The position numbers and the translations under genes were made by a program. From Aquimarina sp. MAR_2010_214 (GTDB lineage: Bacteria > Bacteroidota > Bacteroidia > Flavobacteriales > Flavobacteriaceae), in the NCBI RefSeq assembly GCF_002846555.1, contig NZ_PJMS01000001.1, positions 4,324,501-4,388,500 on the forward strand: DNA of 64,000 bases, given 5' to 3'. Position 1 is the stretch's first letter. Every line of letters begins with the position of its first letter. The notes beneath the pieces were generated by a model. It was given only the letters and a program-made list of their open reading frames with translations. It searched no databases and was not told the DNA's origin. Below are positions 9,117-16,522 of this stretch, one piece after another.

Positions 9117-9905
9117 ATCTAAAGCCTTTTGATATTGATTATTTTTAGGGCTATCGATAATAATTTGTAATCGCTCTTTAGCTTTATTAACATCATCCAT
9201 TTTTAAATACGTTAAAGCCAAATACCAGTTTGCCTTTGAAGCATCAAGTGTATTGCTATGTAGTAATATTTCAAACGTTTTTAGCGCAGTTTCGTTTTGA
9301 TCCAACTCTAATTGTGTAATACCTGTATACATTAATATTTGAGGATTCAAATTTTTAGACTCAACAGGCTGATGCGCTAAAAATATAGCTAATGCCTCTT
9401 GGTATTTTTGATTCCTGAAAAGCTTTTCTGCTGTTGCTAGAGCTGTATTTTCATCTCTTAAAGTTAAAGAAGGAAGGTCATTCCAATTTTTATACTCTGC
9501 ATATAAACTTTTACTATCTATATCAGAATTATATTGGTAAAACACAAAAAAACCAATAGCAAAAACCGCTGCAATAGAGACTCCATAGCGTATCCATTTT
9601 TTTATACCAGATGTCGACTTATCTTGAAAATATCCCTTCTCTGTATTTTTTATACTATTTGCAATTGCCTTTCCTTTTTCACTTTTCAAAAAAGCTTCAT
9701 ATGCAACAACTTTAGGATTTTTTGCAGTATGTTCTTCTGTAATATTCCAATCTGTATCATTATATATTGTATGCATTTCCTGATAAGTCGTGACATCTTT
9801 TTGTAACTGAGGATTGGCATTCATTTTTTCTTCAAAAACCATCTTCTGTTCAGGAGTCATTTCTCCATAAAGATATAATTGTATTTCTCTTTCTAGATCA
9901 TTCAT
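9099..9905 (-). CDS. Membrane TPR protein, probable anti-sigma factor
   Basis: A 268-residue protein with a cytoplasmic-type N-terminal segment (EREIQLYLYGEMTPEQK, resembling the start of anti-sigma zinc-finger-less domains), a single transmembrane helix at about 106-126 (YGVSIAAVFAIGFFVFYQY) and a C-terminal TPR region (about 155-265: EKLFRNQKYQEALAIF, ITQLELDQNETALKTF, LTYLKMDDVNKAKERL). The gene overlaps the upstream ECF sigma factor by 4 bp (ATGA), the usual arrangement for a sigma/anti-sigma pair. The topology would place the TPR domain in the periplasm as a sensor. There is no HxxxCxxC zinc motif. The anti-sigma role is inferred from position and topology. Confidence 0.75.
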   Translation of the reverse strand: MNDLEREIQLYLYGEMTPEQKMVFEEKMNANPQLQKDVTTYQEMHTIYNDTDWNITEEHTAKNPKVVAYEAFLKSEKGKAIANSIKNTEKGYFQDKSTSGIKKWIRYGVSIAAVFAIGFFVFYQYNSDIDSKSLYAEYKNWNDLPSLTLRDENTALATAEKLFRNQKYQEALAIFLAHQPVESKNLNPQILMYTGITQLELDQNETALKTFEILLHSNTLDASKANWYLALTYLKMDDVNKAKERLQIIIDSPKNNQYQKALDLFNSL

Positions 9906-10474
9906 AGGGATTTCAATTCTTTATAACGAGCATCAGATTGTATGGTTTCTTTAAGCTTTGATTTGCACTTAAAAATACGCTGCCGTACAGTATTTTCTGT
10001 AGCATATCCAAAAATTTCTGCAATTTTGATATAGGATGTTTTGTTAAAGAAATATTCCAGAATTTTTCTACAGTTATCTGAGATTTCTAATAATTTTTCC
10101 TGAAACAATTCCCATTTATCTTGCTCAAAAGCAGCTAACGCGATTTCTCGTTCTTCATGTACAAGATCAATAACTCGATCATTTGTTACCCGTCTTTTTG
10201 ACAATTTTACATCTCTTCGCCATACATTCTTACAGGTAGTAAACAAATACCCTTCAAAAGTAGTTGTAATCTTAAGTTCTTTTACTTGTACTCTTGTAGC
10301 AAGTTGCAATAAACCTTTTTGCATAACATCTTTGGCATCATCCTCTGACCCATCATGTTTTAACACATAACTTAAGACTTTAGGGTATATGTATTTGTAG
10401 ATTTCAAGAATCCCGGTTTCATTACCAGAGACAAGGCTTTCTAGTAAGAAATCATCGTGTTTTTTGTTGGTCAT
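9902..10474 (-). CDS. ECF-type RNA polymerase sigma factor
   Basis: A 190-residue sigma-70 family protein of ECF size. Region 2 is visible as SEDDAKDVMQKGLLQLATR followed by TFEGYLFTTCKNVWRRD. Region 4 is visible as ISDNCRKILEYFFNKTSYIKIAEIFG then TVRQRIFKCKSKLK, a helix-turn-helix with the RxRxFKCK pattern common in Bacteroidetes ECF factors. It is divergent from the S8 protease gene and overlaps the TPR anti-sigma-like gene by 4 bp. It likely drives the neighbouring GGGTAAC-N18-TCC promoters (inference from shared elements). No GGGTAAC element was seen in its own upstream direction. Confidence 0.9.
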   Translation of the reverse strand: MTNKKHDDFLLESLVSGNETGILEIYKYIYPKVLSYVLKHDGSEDDAKDVMQKGLLQLATRVQVKELKITTTFEGYLFTTCKNVWRRDVKLSKRRVTNDRVIDLVHEEREIALAAFEQDKWELFQEKLLEISDNCRKILEYFFNKTSYIKIAEIFGYATENTVRQRIFKCKSKLKETIQSDARYKELKSL

Positions 10475-10538
10475 GTATTGTAAATAGGTCTAAAAGCTGA
10501 TTCAAAAACTATGTGTACATAAAAATGTTAATACACCA

Positions 10539-10547
10539 GGGGGGGGG
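10539..10547 (+). repeat. G9 homopolymer in the sigma/protease intergenic region
   Basis: Nine consecutive G residues in a very AT-rich intergenic region, running directly into the GGGTAAC element. Tract-length variation here would alter sequence just upstream of the putative -35 of the protease gene. Confidence 0.85.
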
Positions 10548-10572
10548 TAACATTTGTACATTTTGTGTATCC
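10545..10572 (+). promoter_or_regulatory. Putative ECF promoter of the S8 protease
   Basis: GGGTAAC (10545-10551), then 18 nt, then TCC (10570-10572). The same first box, including the following ATTT, and the same spacing occur before two lipoprotein genes at 15421 and 16254. Geometry fits an ECF -35/-10 pair. The start codon is about 95 bp further on. Confidence 0.5.
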
Positions 10573-10668
10573 TAAGGTTAAACACACAAATTTAGATAAT
10601 ATTTTATTTAAGTTATAAAAGGGGGAAACTAGATTTGTGAATTTAACCAAAAAATTAAATCAATACTC

Positions 10669-11982
10669 ATGAAAAAACACATTTTATTACTCTTAGGAAT
10701 ACTATTTTTAATTCTTCAAGCATGTACCACAGATGAAGAAATAACAATTAAGTCAAACGATGACTCAGAAATAACTACAACCATAAAAACCTATCCCGGA
10801 ACCATAGATCGGCCGGCTATAAAATCAAGAAATAAAGTAGTCGTTCGGTATAAACCACATCTAACAGGTTCACAACGATATCTTATCAGAAATCAAAATC
10901 ATGTTAAAAAACATAAAACATGTTCTTGTGGAGATGGTGATCTAGAGTTATGGATCATAGATAATGCTATGATTAGTGTAGAAGAAGTAGTTGAGAATTT
11001 AGAAACTGATGCTGATGTAGAAGGTGATTACCAATTATATTTTTCTATCGACAATCAGCAAATAGCTTTTGAAGATCCAACTCCAAATAATCTAATAGCA
11101 CCTCCTGGAAACCGAAGTACAGTAAATATCGCTATAATTGATACTGGGATAGATTACGCATCATTTTCTAAACCTTTTTTATATAGTAACCCAAGAAATC
11201 AAAATTGCCCTGGTGAGGTTTCGGGCTATAATTTTGTTAATAAGAGTCCAAATGTACAAGACGATGCTGGTCATGGCACATTGGTTACCAAACTTATTAC
11301 TTCAAAATTAGACAAAGAACACATAGATTATAGGGTTTTACCTGTAAAAGCATTTGATGAAAATGGTAGAGGTTCATATTGGAATATCATTTGCGCAATG
11401 AATTATGTGATCCATAAACAACCGGTAATAGATATTGTAAATATGAGTTTTGGATGGTATATAGCTCCAGAAGAAATACCAGAATCAAATCAAGAAATTC
11501 TAAAAATGATGATTGACAGCAAAATGAGAACTACATTATTTACAGCATCAGCAGGTAATGTTCCTTCTAATGAGCAGCCACATGATGTAGATACAGGAGG
11601 TAATTTGCATTTTCCTTCGGGCTATGATTCTGCCAATTTACTAACCGTTGCAGGATACAACCCCAGTAGCACCATATATATAGACCCAAAAACACATACG
11701 ATAAAAAATGTAAAATTAGCAGATAGATCAAACTACGGGACTATAAGCATCGACATGGTTGCTCCATTTAGTGGTTACTTTCCTATTTCTGAAGAATTCG
11801 GAGAACCTGTGGGAACTTCTTTCTCCTGTGCATATACTACCGCTAGAGTAGCAGATTTTTTTACTATAGGTAGCACCCCCTCAAATGTTAAAAATGAGTT
11901 ATGGGATTCTGCATATACTTCAACCGATATGCAAACGGTAACCAAAGAAGGAAAAGTTATAGTTCATAATAGAGAGAATTAG
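10669..11982 (+). CDS. S8 (subtilisin-like) serine protease, lipoprotein
   Basis: A 437-residue subtilase. The signal ends in a lipobox (LILQAC) followed by acidic residues, so it is membrane anchored and possibly surface exposed. An I9-like propeptide spans about 45-125; its end EVVENLETDADVEGDY (106-121) resembles the propeptide tail that normally sits in the active-site cleft. The catalytic triad is Asp158 (IIDTGID), His202 (GHGT) and Ser384 (GTSFSC), with oxyanion Asn297 (SAGN). It is transcribed away from the ECF sigma gene and has a candidate ECF promoter. The next genes are a tiny lipoprotein and a CHAT protein. It is likely a processing or regulatory protease; the substrate is unknown. 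Confidence 0.93.
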   Translation: MKKHILLLLGILFLILQACTTDEEITIKSNDDSEITTTIKTYPGTIDRPAIKSRNKVVVRYKPHLTGSQRYLIRNQNHVKKHKTCSCGDGDLELWIIDNAMISVEEVVENLETDADVEGDYQLYFSIDNQQIAFEDPTPNNLIAPPGNRSTVNIAIIDTGIDYASFSKPFLYSNPRNQNCPGEVSGYNFVNKSPNVQDDAGHGTLVTKLITSKLDKEHIDYRVLPVKAFDENGRGSYWNIICAMNYVIHKQPVIDIVNMSFGWYIAPEEIPESNQEILKMMIDSKMRTTLFTASAGNVPSNEQPHDVDTGGNLHFPSGYDSANLLTVAGYNPSSTIYIDPKTHTIKNVKLADRSNYGTISIDMVAPFSGYFPISEEFGEPVGTSFSCAYTTARVADFFTIGSTPSNVKNELWDSAYTSTDMQTVTKEGKVIVHNREN

Positions 11983-12083
11983 ATCAATATAAAAACAATT
12001 CCTAATCAAAATTCATAAGCATCAAATAAAATTAGGCACTAGCTATCCGAAAGTTTTTATTTTCTTCATTCTTATATACTAAA

Positions 12084-12141
12084 CTGAGTTTGTCGAAGTT
12101 CTTAAATCTATGGTTTTCAATTAGATTTCGACAAGCTCAAT
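12084..12141. repeat. REP-like hairpin (TGAGcTTGTCGAA family), copy 1
   Basis: CTGAGTTTGTCGAA (12084-12097) pairs with TTCGACAAGCTCA (12127-12139), with one G.U pair, around a roughly 29-nt loop. Related single arms occur at 33589 and 35756. It lies in the 320-bp gap after the protease gene, where no other gene is seen apart from the small lipoprotein at its end. Confidence 0.6.
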
Positions 12142-12302
12142 ACGATAATTGGAACTATATTAAGACAATAAGAACAATACCCGTCTAAATAAGAATAATC
12201 TTATAAATAGGCATTTTTAAGGTTCACGTATTGATTGTACATAACTTTCGGATGTCAATAAAAATTAGAGAAGAGTATTTAATAATTTAAAATTATTTGT
12301 TT

Positions 12303-12464
12303 ATGAAGAATTTACTGTATGTATTACCAATTCTTGGAGTATTATTTTTTGCATCATGTGAAAAAGATGAAATCAATGAGTCACAAGTAAGTGAAGTACT
12401 CCTTGATGTTGAACTCCAATCAGAAGTAGTTGATAATTTGGAAGCTGAGGCTGATGTAGAATAA
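12303..12464 (+). CDS. 53-residue lipoprotein with protease-propeptide-like tail
   Basis: A short frame starting ATG at 12303. It begins MKNLLYVLPILGVLFFASCEKDE, nearly the same signal and lipobox as the lipoproteins at 15609 and 16523, which argues that it is a real gene. The acidic residues after the Cys resemble surface lipoprotein export signals of Bacteroidetes. Its last 13 residues, EVVDNLEAEADVE, match EVVENLETDADVE (residues 106-118) of the S8 protease upstream. At DNA level the 39-nt segments 10984-11022 and 12423-12461 differ at only four positions, indicating a segmental duplication. It could be a tethered inhibitor or decoy of the protease (inference). A strong hairpin follows 32 bp after the stop. 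Confidence 0.7.
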   Translation: MKNLLYVLPILGVLFFASCEKDEINESQVSEVLLDVELQSEVVDNLEAEADVE

Positions 12465-12496
12465 CTCTATCATTATCTACAACAAAGTTATTTTAT

Positions 12497-12532
12497 AAGA
12501 AGCGGTTTTTTTCTAGAAAAAAACCGCTTCTT
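12497..12532 (+). terminator. Strong hairpin between small lipoprotein and CHAT gene
   Basis: A perfect 16-bp stem (AAGAAGCGGTTTTTTT / its complement) around a CTAG loop, 32 bp after the small lipoprotein stop and 29 bp before the CHAT start. It may be a terminator or attenuator. There is almost no space for an independent CHAT promoter downstream of it. Confidence 0.75.
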
Positions 12533-12561
12533 AACTTATATAAAATTCTTATTTTTATATA

Positions 12562-15306
12562 ATGACCAACAAACCAACTTTAAAAATCTTACTCTTTTTG
12601 CTCACCCCTATCTTTTGCTTTACACAACAAAAAGAAAATCTACACAAAATTATTGCTTCAGATTATTCTATCGACGTACGCCAACAAAAATTAGATTCTT
12701 TTTTTTCAAAAAATGCTGAAACAATGTCTCCAAAAAACTTGGGAGATTGTTATCATGATTATAGTGTGAGATGGTATTATAGTATTAGATGGCGACAAGA
12801 AGGGAATGATACATTTTTGGAACAAGGGATTGAATATGCTAAAAAAGCTGCGCATATTAGAAAAAACCAAGACAGTATAAATTATAAAGGCTTAAAAAAC
12901 TCATTATTTAATATCGGCTACTTTAATTATAAAAGAAAACATCATTTTGAAGCAATTGATGCTTATAACGAGTTGATAGCTATTGGACACACAGATAAAA
13001 AAACAATGGACGCCCATAGATTATCTGGTAATTCCTACACTGCAATAGGGGATTTTTATAAAGCCTTGCTTAGTTTTGAAAAAGTAATTTTGTTTTGTAA
13101 AAAAAATAAAAAGCACCCTAAATTATTGGTTCGCTCTCTGATAGATCGAGCAACTACTTATTCTGCAATGGGGTATCAAGAATTCTCTATAGAAATCCAA
13201 AGTGATTTGTTTAAAGCTGATTCTGTTATAGAAAGCGCGAGGCTACAAAGTAAATTTAACAAAAGTCGAATTCGTCAAATCGAAGGTAATAGACTTCTTA
13301 TAACAGATGATTACCTAAATGCAATTCCTTTTTTTAAAAAGGCACTAGAAAGTCTTGATAAAAAAGATTCGACCTCTTTAGCAAAAATTTATAATAGTCT
13401 TGCTCTTTCATACCATAAATCATCAAATTTCAAGGAAGCTTTAGAAAATTCAAAAAAAGCTATTTCCTACAATCCATACATTAGTTCTCCTTACGAAAAT
13501 TTAGGAGATTACTATATCCAGAATAATGAATTCGAAGAAGGGTTATTACAATACCAAAAAGCTATTGCACATGCTGTTAACAAAACCAAAGTAATTGCTT
13601 ATACAGATATGATTTCATCTGAAATGTTAGAATTAGCGGCTAATAAAGATCTTCTATTAGGTCACCTCATCAGCAAAGCCAATGGTTGGGTTAGTTATTA
13701 TAAGTTTGATCAAAATAAGCACCACCTTATACAAGCACTACAAACTTTTAAACTTGCAGATCAATTGGTAGATTTAATTCGCTTTGAAAGCACTGAGTAC
13801 AAATCAAAGTTATTTTGGAGAGAACAAGGAGCAGCACTGTATATGAAAGCAGTAGAAGTTTCTTACTTGCTTAATGAACCAACAGCTGCCTATTATTTTA
13901 TGGAAAAAAATAAGGCTTTATTATTATTAGAAGATATTACCAATGAGCAAGCCAAAAAAAATACCCAATTGCCTAACCATATAGCTAAACGTGAGTTTAC
14001 ATTAAAACGCAACATCCATCTTTCAGAAAACACATTGCAACATCATACAAATGAATCAAACGATACTGTTGCCATATTAAAAGACATAGTTTATAAACGC
14101 AAAAGAACCTATGAGCAATTTATGGATTCTCTTACCATTGCATTTCCGGATTATGCAGCTACCAAAGAAAAGATCACAATACTTTCATATACAGATTTCA
14201 AAAAAAAATATACTACAAACCAGGAGAATGTAATACAGTACATTCTTAATGATGATCAGGGGTATGGGTTATTTAGTTCTACTACCAAATCTATATTGTT
14301 TCCAATTCATGACGTTATCCAATTAAATGCAGATATTTTTACATTATATAAGCAATTATCTCATCCATTTTCTAATCAGAAGCAACTAACAATGTATCAG
14401 AACGTATCGTATCGGGTTTTTCAAAAACTAATTCCGGATAACGTGTATGACCTAATCAAAAGAAAAAATCTAACCATTATTCCTGACTATGTACTGCAAC
14501 AATTATCATTTGAAACTTTAGTTCCTACAAATAAAACCCTCACATATCTAATAGAAGACACAGAAATCAGATATGCTTATTCTATGTCATATCTAGATCG
14601 TAATCAGCAGGTTTTAAGAAACCCAAAGAATGGTTTTCTTGGTATGGCACCAGTCAATTTTGACAAGGCAGGATTAAGTGAACTTAGGCATAGCAAAAAT
14701 GAAATAACGGCCATTGAAAAAATATATCCTGGTAAAGTGGTATTAGATAATAATGCTACTAAAAATCTTTTTTTTAATTATAGCAATGATTATCGTGTAA
14801 TTCATCTTTCTACACATGCCGATGTTGGAAACACTGCTAACCCATGGATTGCATTTGCTGATTCCACAATCTCTTTACATGAAATATATGCTACCAAAAA
14901 TCAATCCGACATGGTTGTGCTTAGTGCCTGTAAAACATCTTTAGGAGAACTAAAAAAAGGAGAAGGTGTAATGAGCCTGGCAAGAGGTTTCTTTCATTCT
15001 GGAACCAAAAGTGTTCTCTCATCATTATGGTCTGCTAATGATAAATCTAACCAAGAGTTAATGATCAATTTTTATAAAAACCTAAATCTAGGGCTAACTA
15101 AATCTGCGGCATTACGAAAAACAAAACTTAACTATATCAATTCACATACCGGTAGTGAACAATCTCCTTTTTATTGGGGTTCATTAGTCTTGATAGGTGA
15201 TAACGAAGTGCTACAGTTATCATCTGGTTTTCCTATTTGGGGTTGGACTGGACTACTAGTAGTTTTAATACTAGCTGCTGTTCTTTTTTATAGAAAGAGA
15301 AAATAA
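12562..15306 (+). CDS. Secreted TPR-CHAT (caspase-like) protein with C-terminal membrane anchor
   Basis: A 914-residue protein. An N-terminal signal peptide (LKILLFLLTPIFCFTQ) precedes TPR repeats from about 60 to 370 and a helical linker, then a CHAT domain at about 600-880. The caspase-type dyad is intact: His752 in HLSTHADVG and Cys790 in VVLSACKTSLGE, followed by the family-typical GEGVMSLARGFFHSG and PFYWGSLVLIGD. A C-terminal helix (LLVVLILAAVLFY) then RKRK anchors it, so most of the chain should face the periplasm. CHAT proteins are caspase-like peptidases in several bacterial systems. Its location beside an S8 protease and an ECF/anti-sigma pair suggests a proteolytic signalling role (inference). 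Confidence 0.9.
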   Translation: MTNKPTLKILLFLLTPIFCFTQQKENLHKIIASDYSIDVRQQKLDSFFSKNAETMSPKNLGDCYHDYSVRWYYSIRWRQEGNDTFLEQGIEYAKKAAHIRKNQDSINYKGLKNSLFNIGYFNYKRKHHFEAIDAYNELIAIGHTDKKTMDAHRLSGNSYTAIGDFYKALLSFEKVILFCKKNKKHPKLLVRSLIDRATTYSAMGYQEFSIEIQSDLFKADSVIESARLQSKFNKSRIRQIEGNRLLITDDYLNAIPFFKKALESLDKKDSTSLAKIYNSLALSYHKSSNFKEALENSKKAISYNPYISSPYENLGDYYIQNNEFEEGLLQYQKAIAHAVNKTKVIAYTDMISSEMLELAANKDLLLGHLISKANGWVSYYKFDQNKHHLIQALQTFKLADQLVDLIRFESTEYKSKLFWREQGAALYMKAVEVSYLLNEPTAAYYFMEKNKALLLLEDITNEQAKKNTQLPNHIAKREFTLKRNIHLSENTLQHHTNESNDTVAILKDIVYKRKRTYEQFMDSLTIAFPDYAATKEKITILSYTDFKKKYTTNQENVIQYILNDDQGYGLFSSTTKSILFPIHDVIQLNADIFTLYKQLSHPFSNQKQLTMYQNVSYRVFQKLIPDNVYDLIKRKNLTIIPDYVLQQLSFETLVPTNKTLTYLIEDTEIRYAYSMSYLDRNQQVLRNPKNGFLGMAPVNFDKAGLSELRHSKNEITAIEKIYPGKVVLDNNATKNLFFNYSNDYRVIHLSTHADVGNTANPWIAFADSTISLHEIYATKNQSDMVVLSACKTSLGELKKGEGVMSLARGFFHSGTKSVLSSLWSANDKSNQELMINFYKNLNLGLTKSAALRKTKLNYINSHTGSEQSPFYWGSLVLIGDNEVLQLSSGFPIWGWTGLLVVLILAAVLFYRKRK

Positions 15307-15420
15307 TCTAGACTACCCTACTACCCCACTTTATCAATGTTATTTTTTGAATTTCAATAACGTATCAGAAGATATACACTATGCTTTTTCAGGTATCTTT
15401 TTATTTTTTATAAAATCTTT

Positions 15421-15448
15421 GGGTAACATTTATTGAGTTACATACTCC
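15421..15448 (+). promoter_or_regulatory. Putative ECF promoter of lipoprotein gene 15609
   Basis: GGGTAAC (15421-15427), 18 nt, TCC (15446-15448), identical in box and spacing to the elements at 10545 and 16254. Similarity to the copy at 16254 continues through CTATACAAATAAACAATTGTTT and TGATCATC to about 15489. It implies a leader of roughly 150 nt. Confidence 0.55.
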
Positions 15449-15547
15449 ACTATACAAATAAACAATTGTTTTACTACAGACTGATCATCTGATAGGGGAA
15501 TACAGGAATAAAGAAATTATAGTATACATTCTTGTGAATTCTAAAAA

Positions 15548-15570
15548 GCAGATTATAATCTCTTATCTGC
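15548..15570 (+). promoter_or_regulatory. Conserved 5'-UTR hairpin, copy 1
   Basis: GCAGAT, an 11-nt loop (TATAATCTCTT), ATCTGC. The equivalent hairpin at 16463 has ACAGAT/ATCTGT, so the outer pair changes from G-C to A-U while pairing is kept. It ends 38 nt before the start codon at 15609, nearly the same distance as the other copy. Confidence 0.5.
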
Positions 15571-15608
15571 ATAAAAATAAAGAGGGGAAAATCTTAAAAT
15601 CATAAACA

Positions 15609-16103
15609 ATGAAAAAGTTATTATTAGCATTTCCGATAATGGGAATATTATTTTTAGTATCATGTGAACACAATGAGAGTAATGATATTATTGAAGAAAC
15701 ACAAAACGTTGATCAAAATGAAATTAAAGTGACTAAAAACAATGCCGCCAAAGGTCTTGATATTGCAATTCCTCCTGGATTATACGGGCCTATTAACCCA
15801 CATGTGATGCATAAGGTTGTATACACATACCACCCAACTCAGTCGCAGTTAAATGCCATTCCTAAATCATCCAGGAAATTTAAAATTCATTTTGAAGTAG
15901 ATAATCCATTTATACCTGGTACAGCATGGATTCATAAAGCAAGTTTTGATGTAGCTACAAACTCATCAACGGTGGTATTTCCTGTAGAGTATAACAACAC
16001 AGATACCAGATGGAGAGTTCGATATCAAATGTATCATAAAAATGCTCGAATTAGTTATTCAAAAAGTAAGGTAGTTACTGTAGATGTACCTGCAATACCA
16101 TAA
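15609..16103 (+). CDS. Lipoprotein of unknown function (164 aa), CHAT-locus family
   Basis: The signal and lipobox (MKKLLLAFPIMGILFLVSC) are nearly the same as in the neighbours at 12303 and 16523, followed by acidic residues EHNESND. The mature part is about 145 residues with no recognised domain. It contains FKIHFEVDNPF, ASFDVATNSSTVVFPVEY and WRVRYQMYHKNARI, which look like beta strands of an immunoglobulin- or fibronectin-like sandwich (weak inference). It is preceded by a putative ECF promoter and a conserved UTR hairpin and followed by a strong terminator, so it is probably a single-gene unit in the same regulon as the protease. Confidence 0.75.
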   Translation: MKKLLLAFPIMGILFLVSCEHNESNDIIEETQNVDQNEIKVTKNNAAKGLDIAIPPGLYGPINPHVMHKVVYTYHPTQSQLNAIPKSSRKFKIHFEVDNPFIPGTAWIHKASFDVATNSSTVVFPVEYNNTDTRWRVRYQMYHKNARISYSKSKVVTVDVPAIP

Positions 16104-16140
16104 ATGATTTAAAATAGTTTTAGAATAATTTAATTTATAG

Positions 16141-16190
16141 CAAGTCCTCCTTTATATCAGAAACGATATAAAGGGGGACTTGTATTTTTT
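16141..16190 (+). terminator. Rho-independent terminator after lipoprotein 15609
   Basis: An 18-bp stem (CAAGTCCTCCTTTATATC with its complement, one G.U pair) around a 6-nt loop ends at 16182 and is followed by TATTTTTT. Confidence 0.85.
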
Positions 16191-16253
16191 GAAGAATTTT
16201 TAATAAGCATTATCTATTTAAATTAAAATAAATAGATTTTTTTCAGAATTCTT

Positions 16254-16281
16254 GGGTAACATTTCTATAACCACATACTCC
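16254..16281 (+). promoter_or_regulatory. Putative ECF promoter of lipoprotein gene 16523
   Basis: GGGTAAC (16254-16260), 18 nt, TCC (16279-16281), the third copy of the shared element. The surrounding 16254-16319 is a diverged duplicate of 15421-15489. It lies about 240 bp before the start codon, giving a long leader. Confidence 0.55.
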
Positions 16282-16462
16282 TCTATACAAATAAACAATT
16301 GTTTAATGGATTGATCATCCATAGATCGTAACATCATTTTTAGAATCTTTAAAATGAACCTATTTGAATCAAAAGAACAAAACCATCTAAACGGTAAGAA
16401 ACCACAATAACAAGGGTTTCTAAAAAAATGATCTTATACATTCATCTAAGTTTCTAAAAAAA

Positions 16463-16485
16463 ACAGATTATAGTCTCTTATCTGT
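16463..16485 (+). promoter_or_regulatory. Conserved 5'-UTR hairpin, copy 2
   Basis: ACAGAT, an 11-nt loop (TATAGTCTCTT), ATCTGT, ending 37 nt before the ATG at 16523. The outer base pair is compensated relative to copy 1 at 15548. Confidence 0.5.
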
Positions 16486-16522
16486 ATAAAAATCATAGAG
16501 ATCATCTTAAAACCTAATAAAA

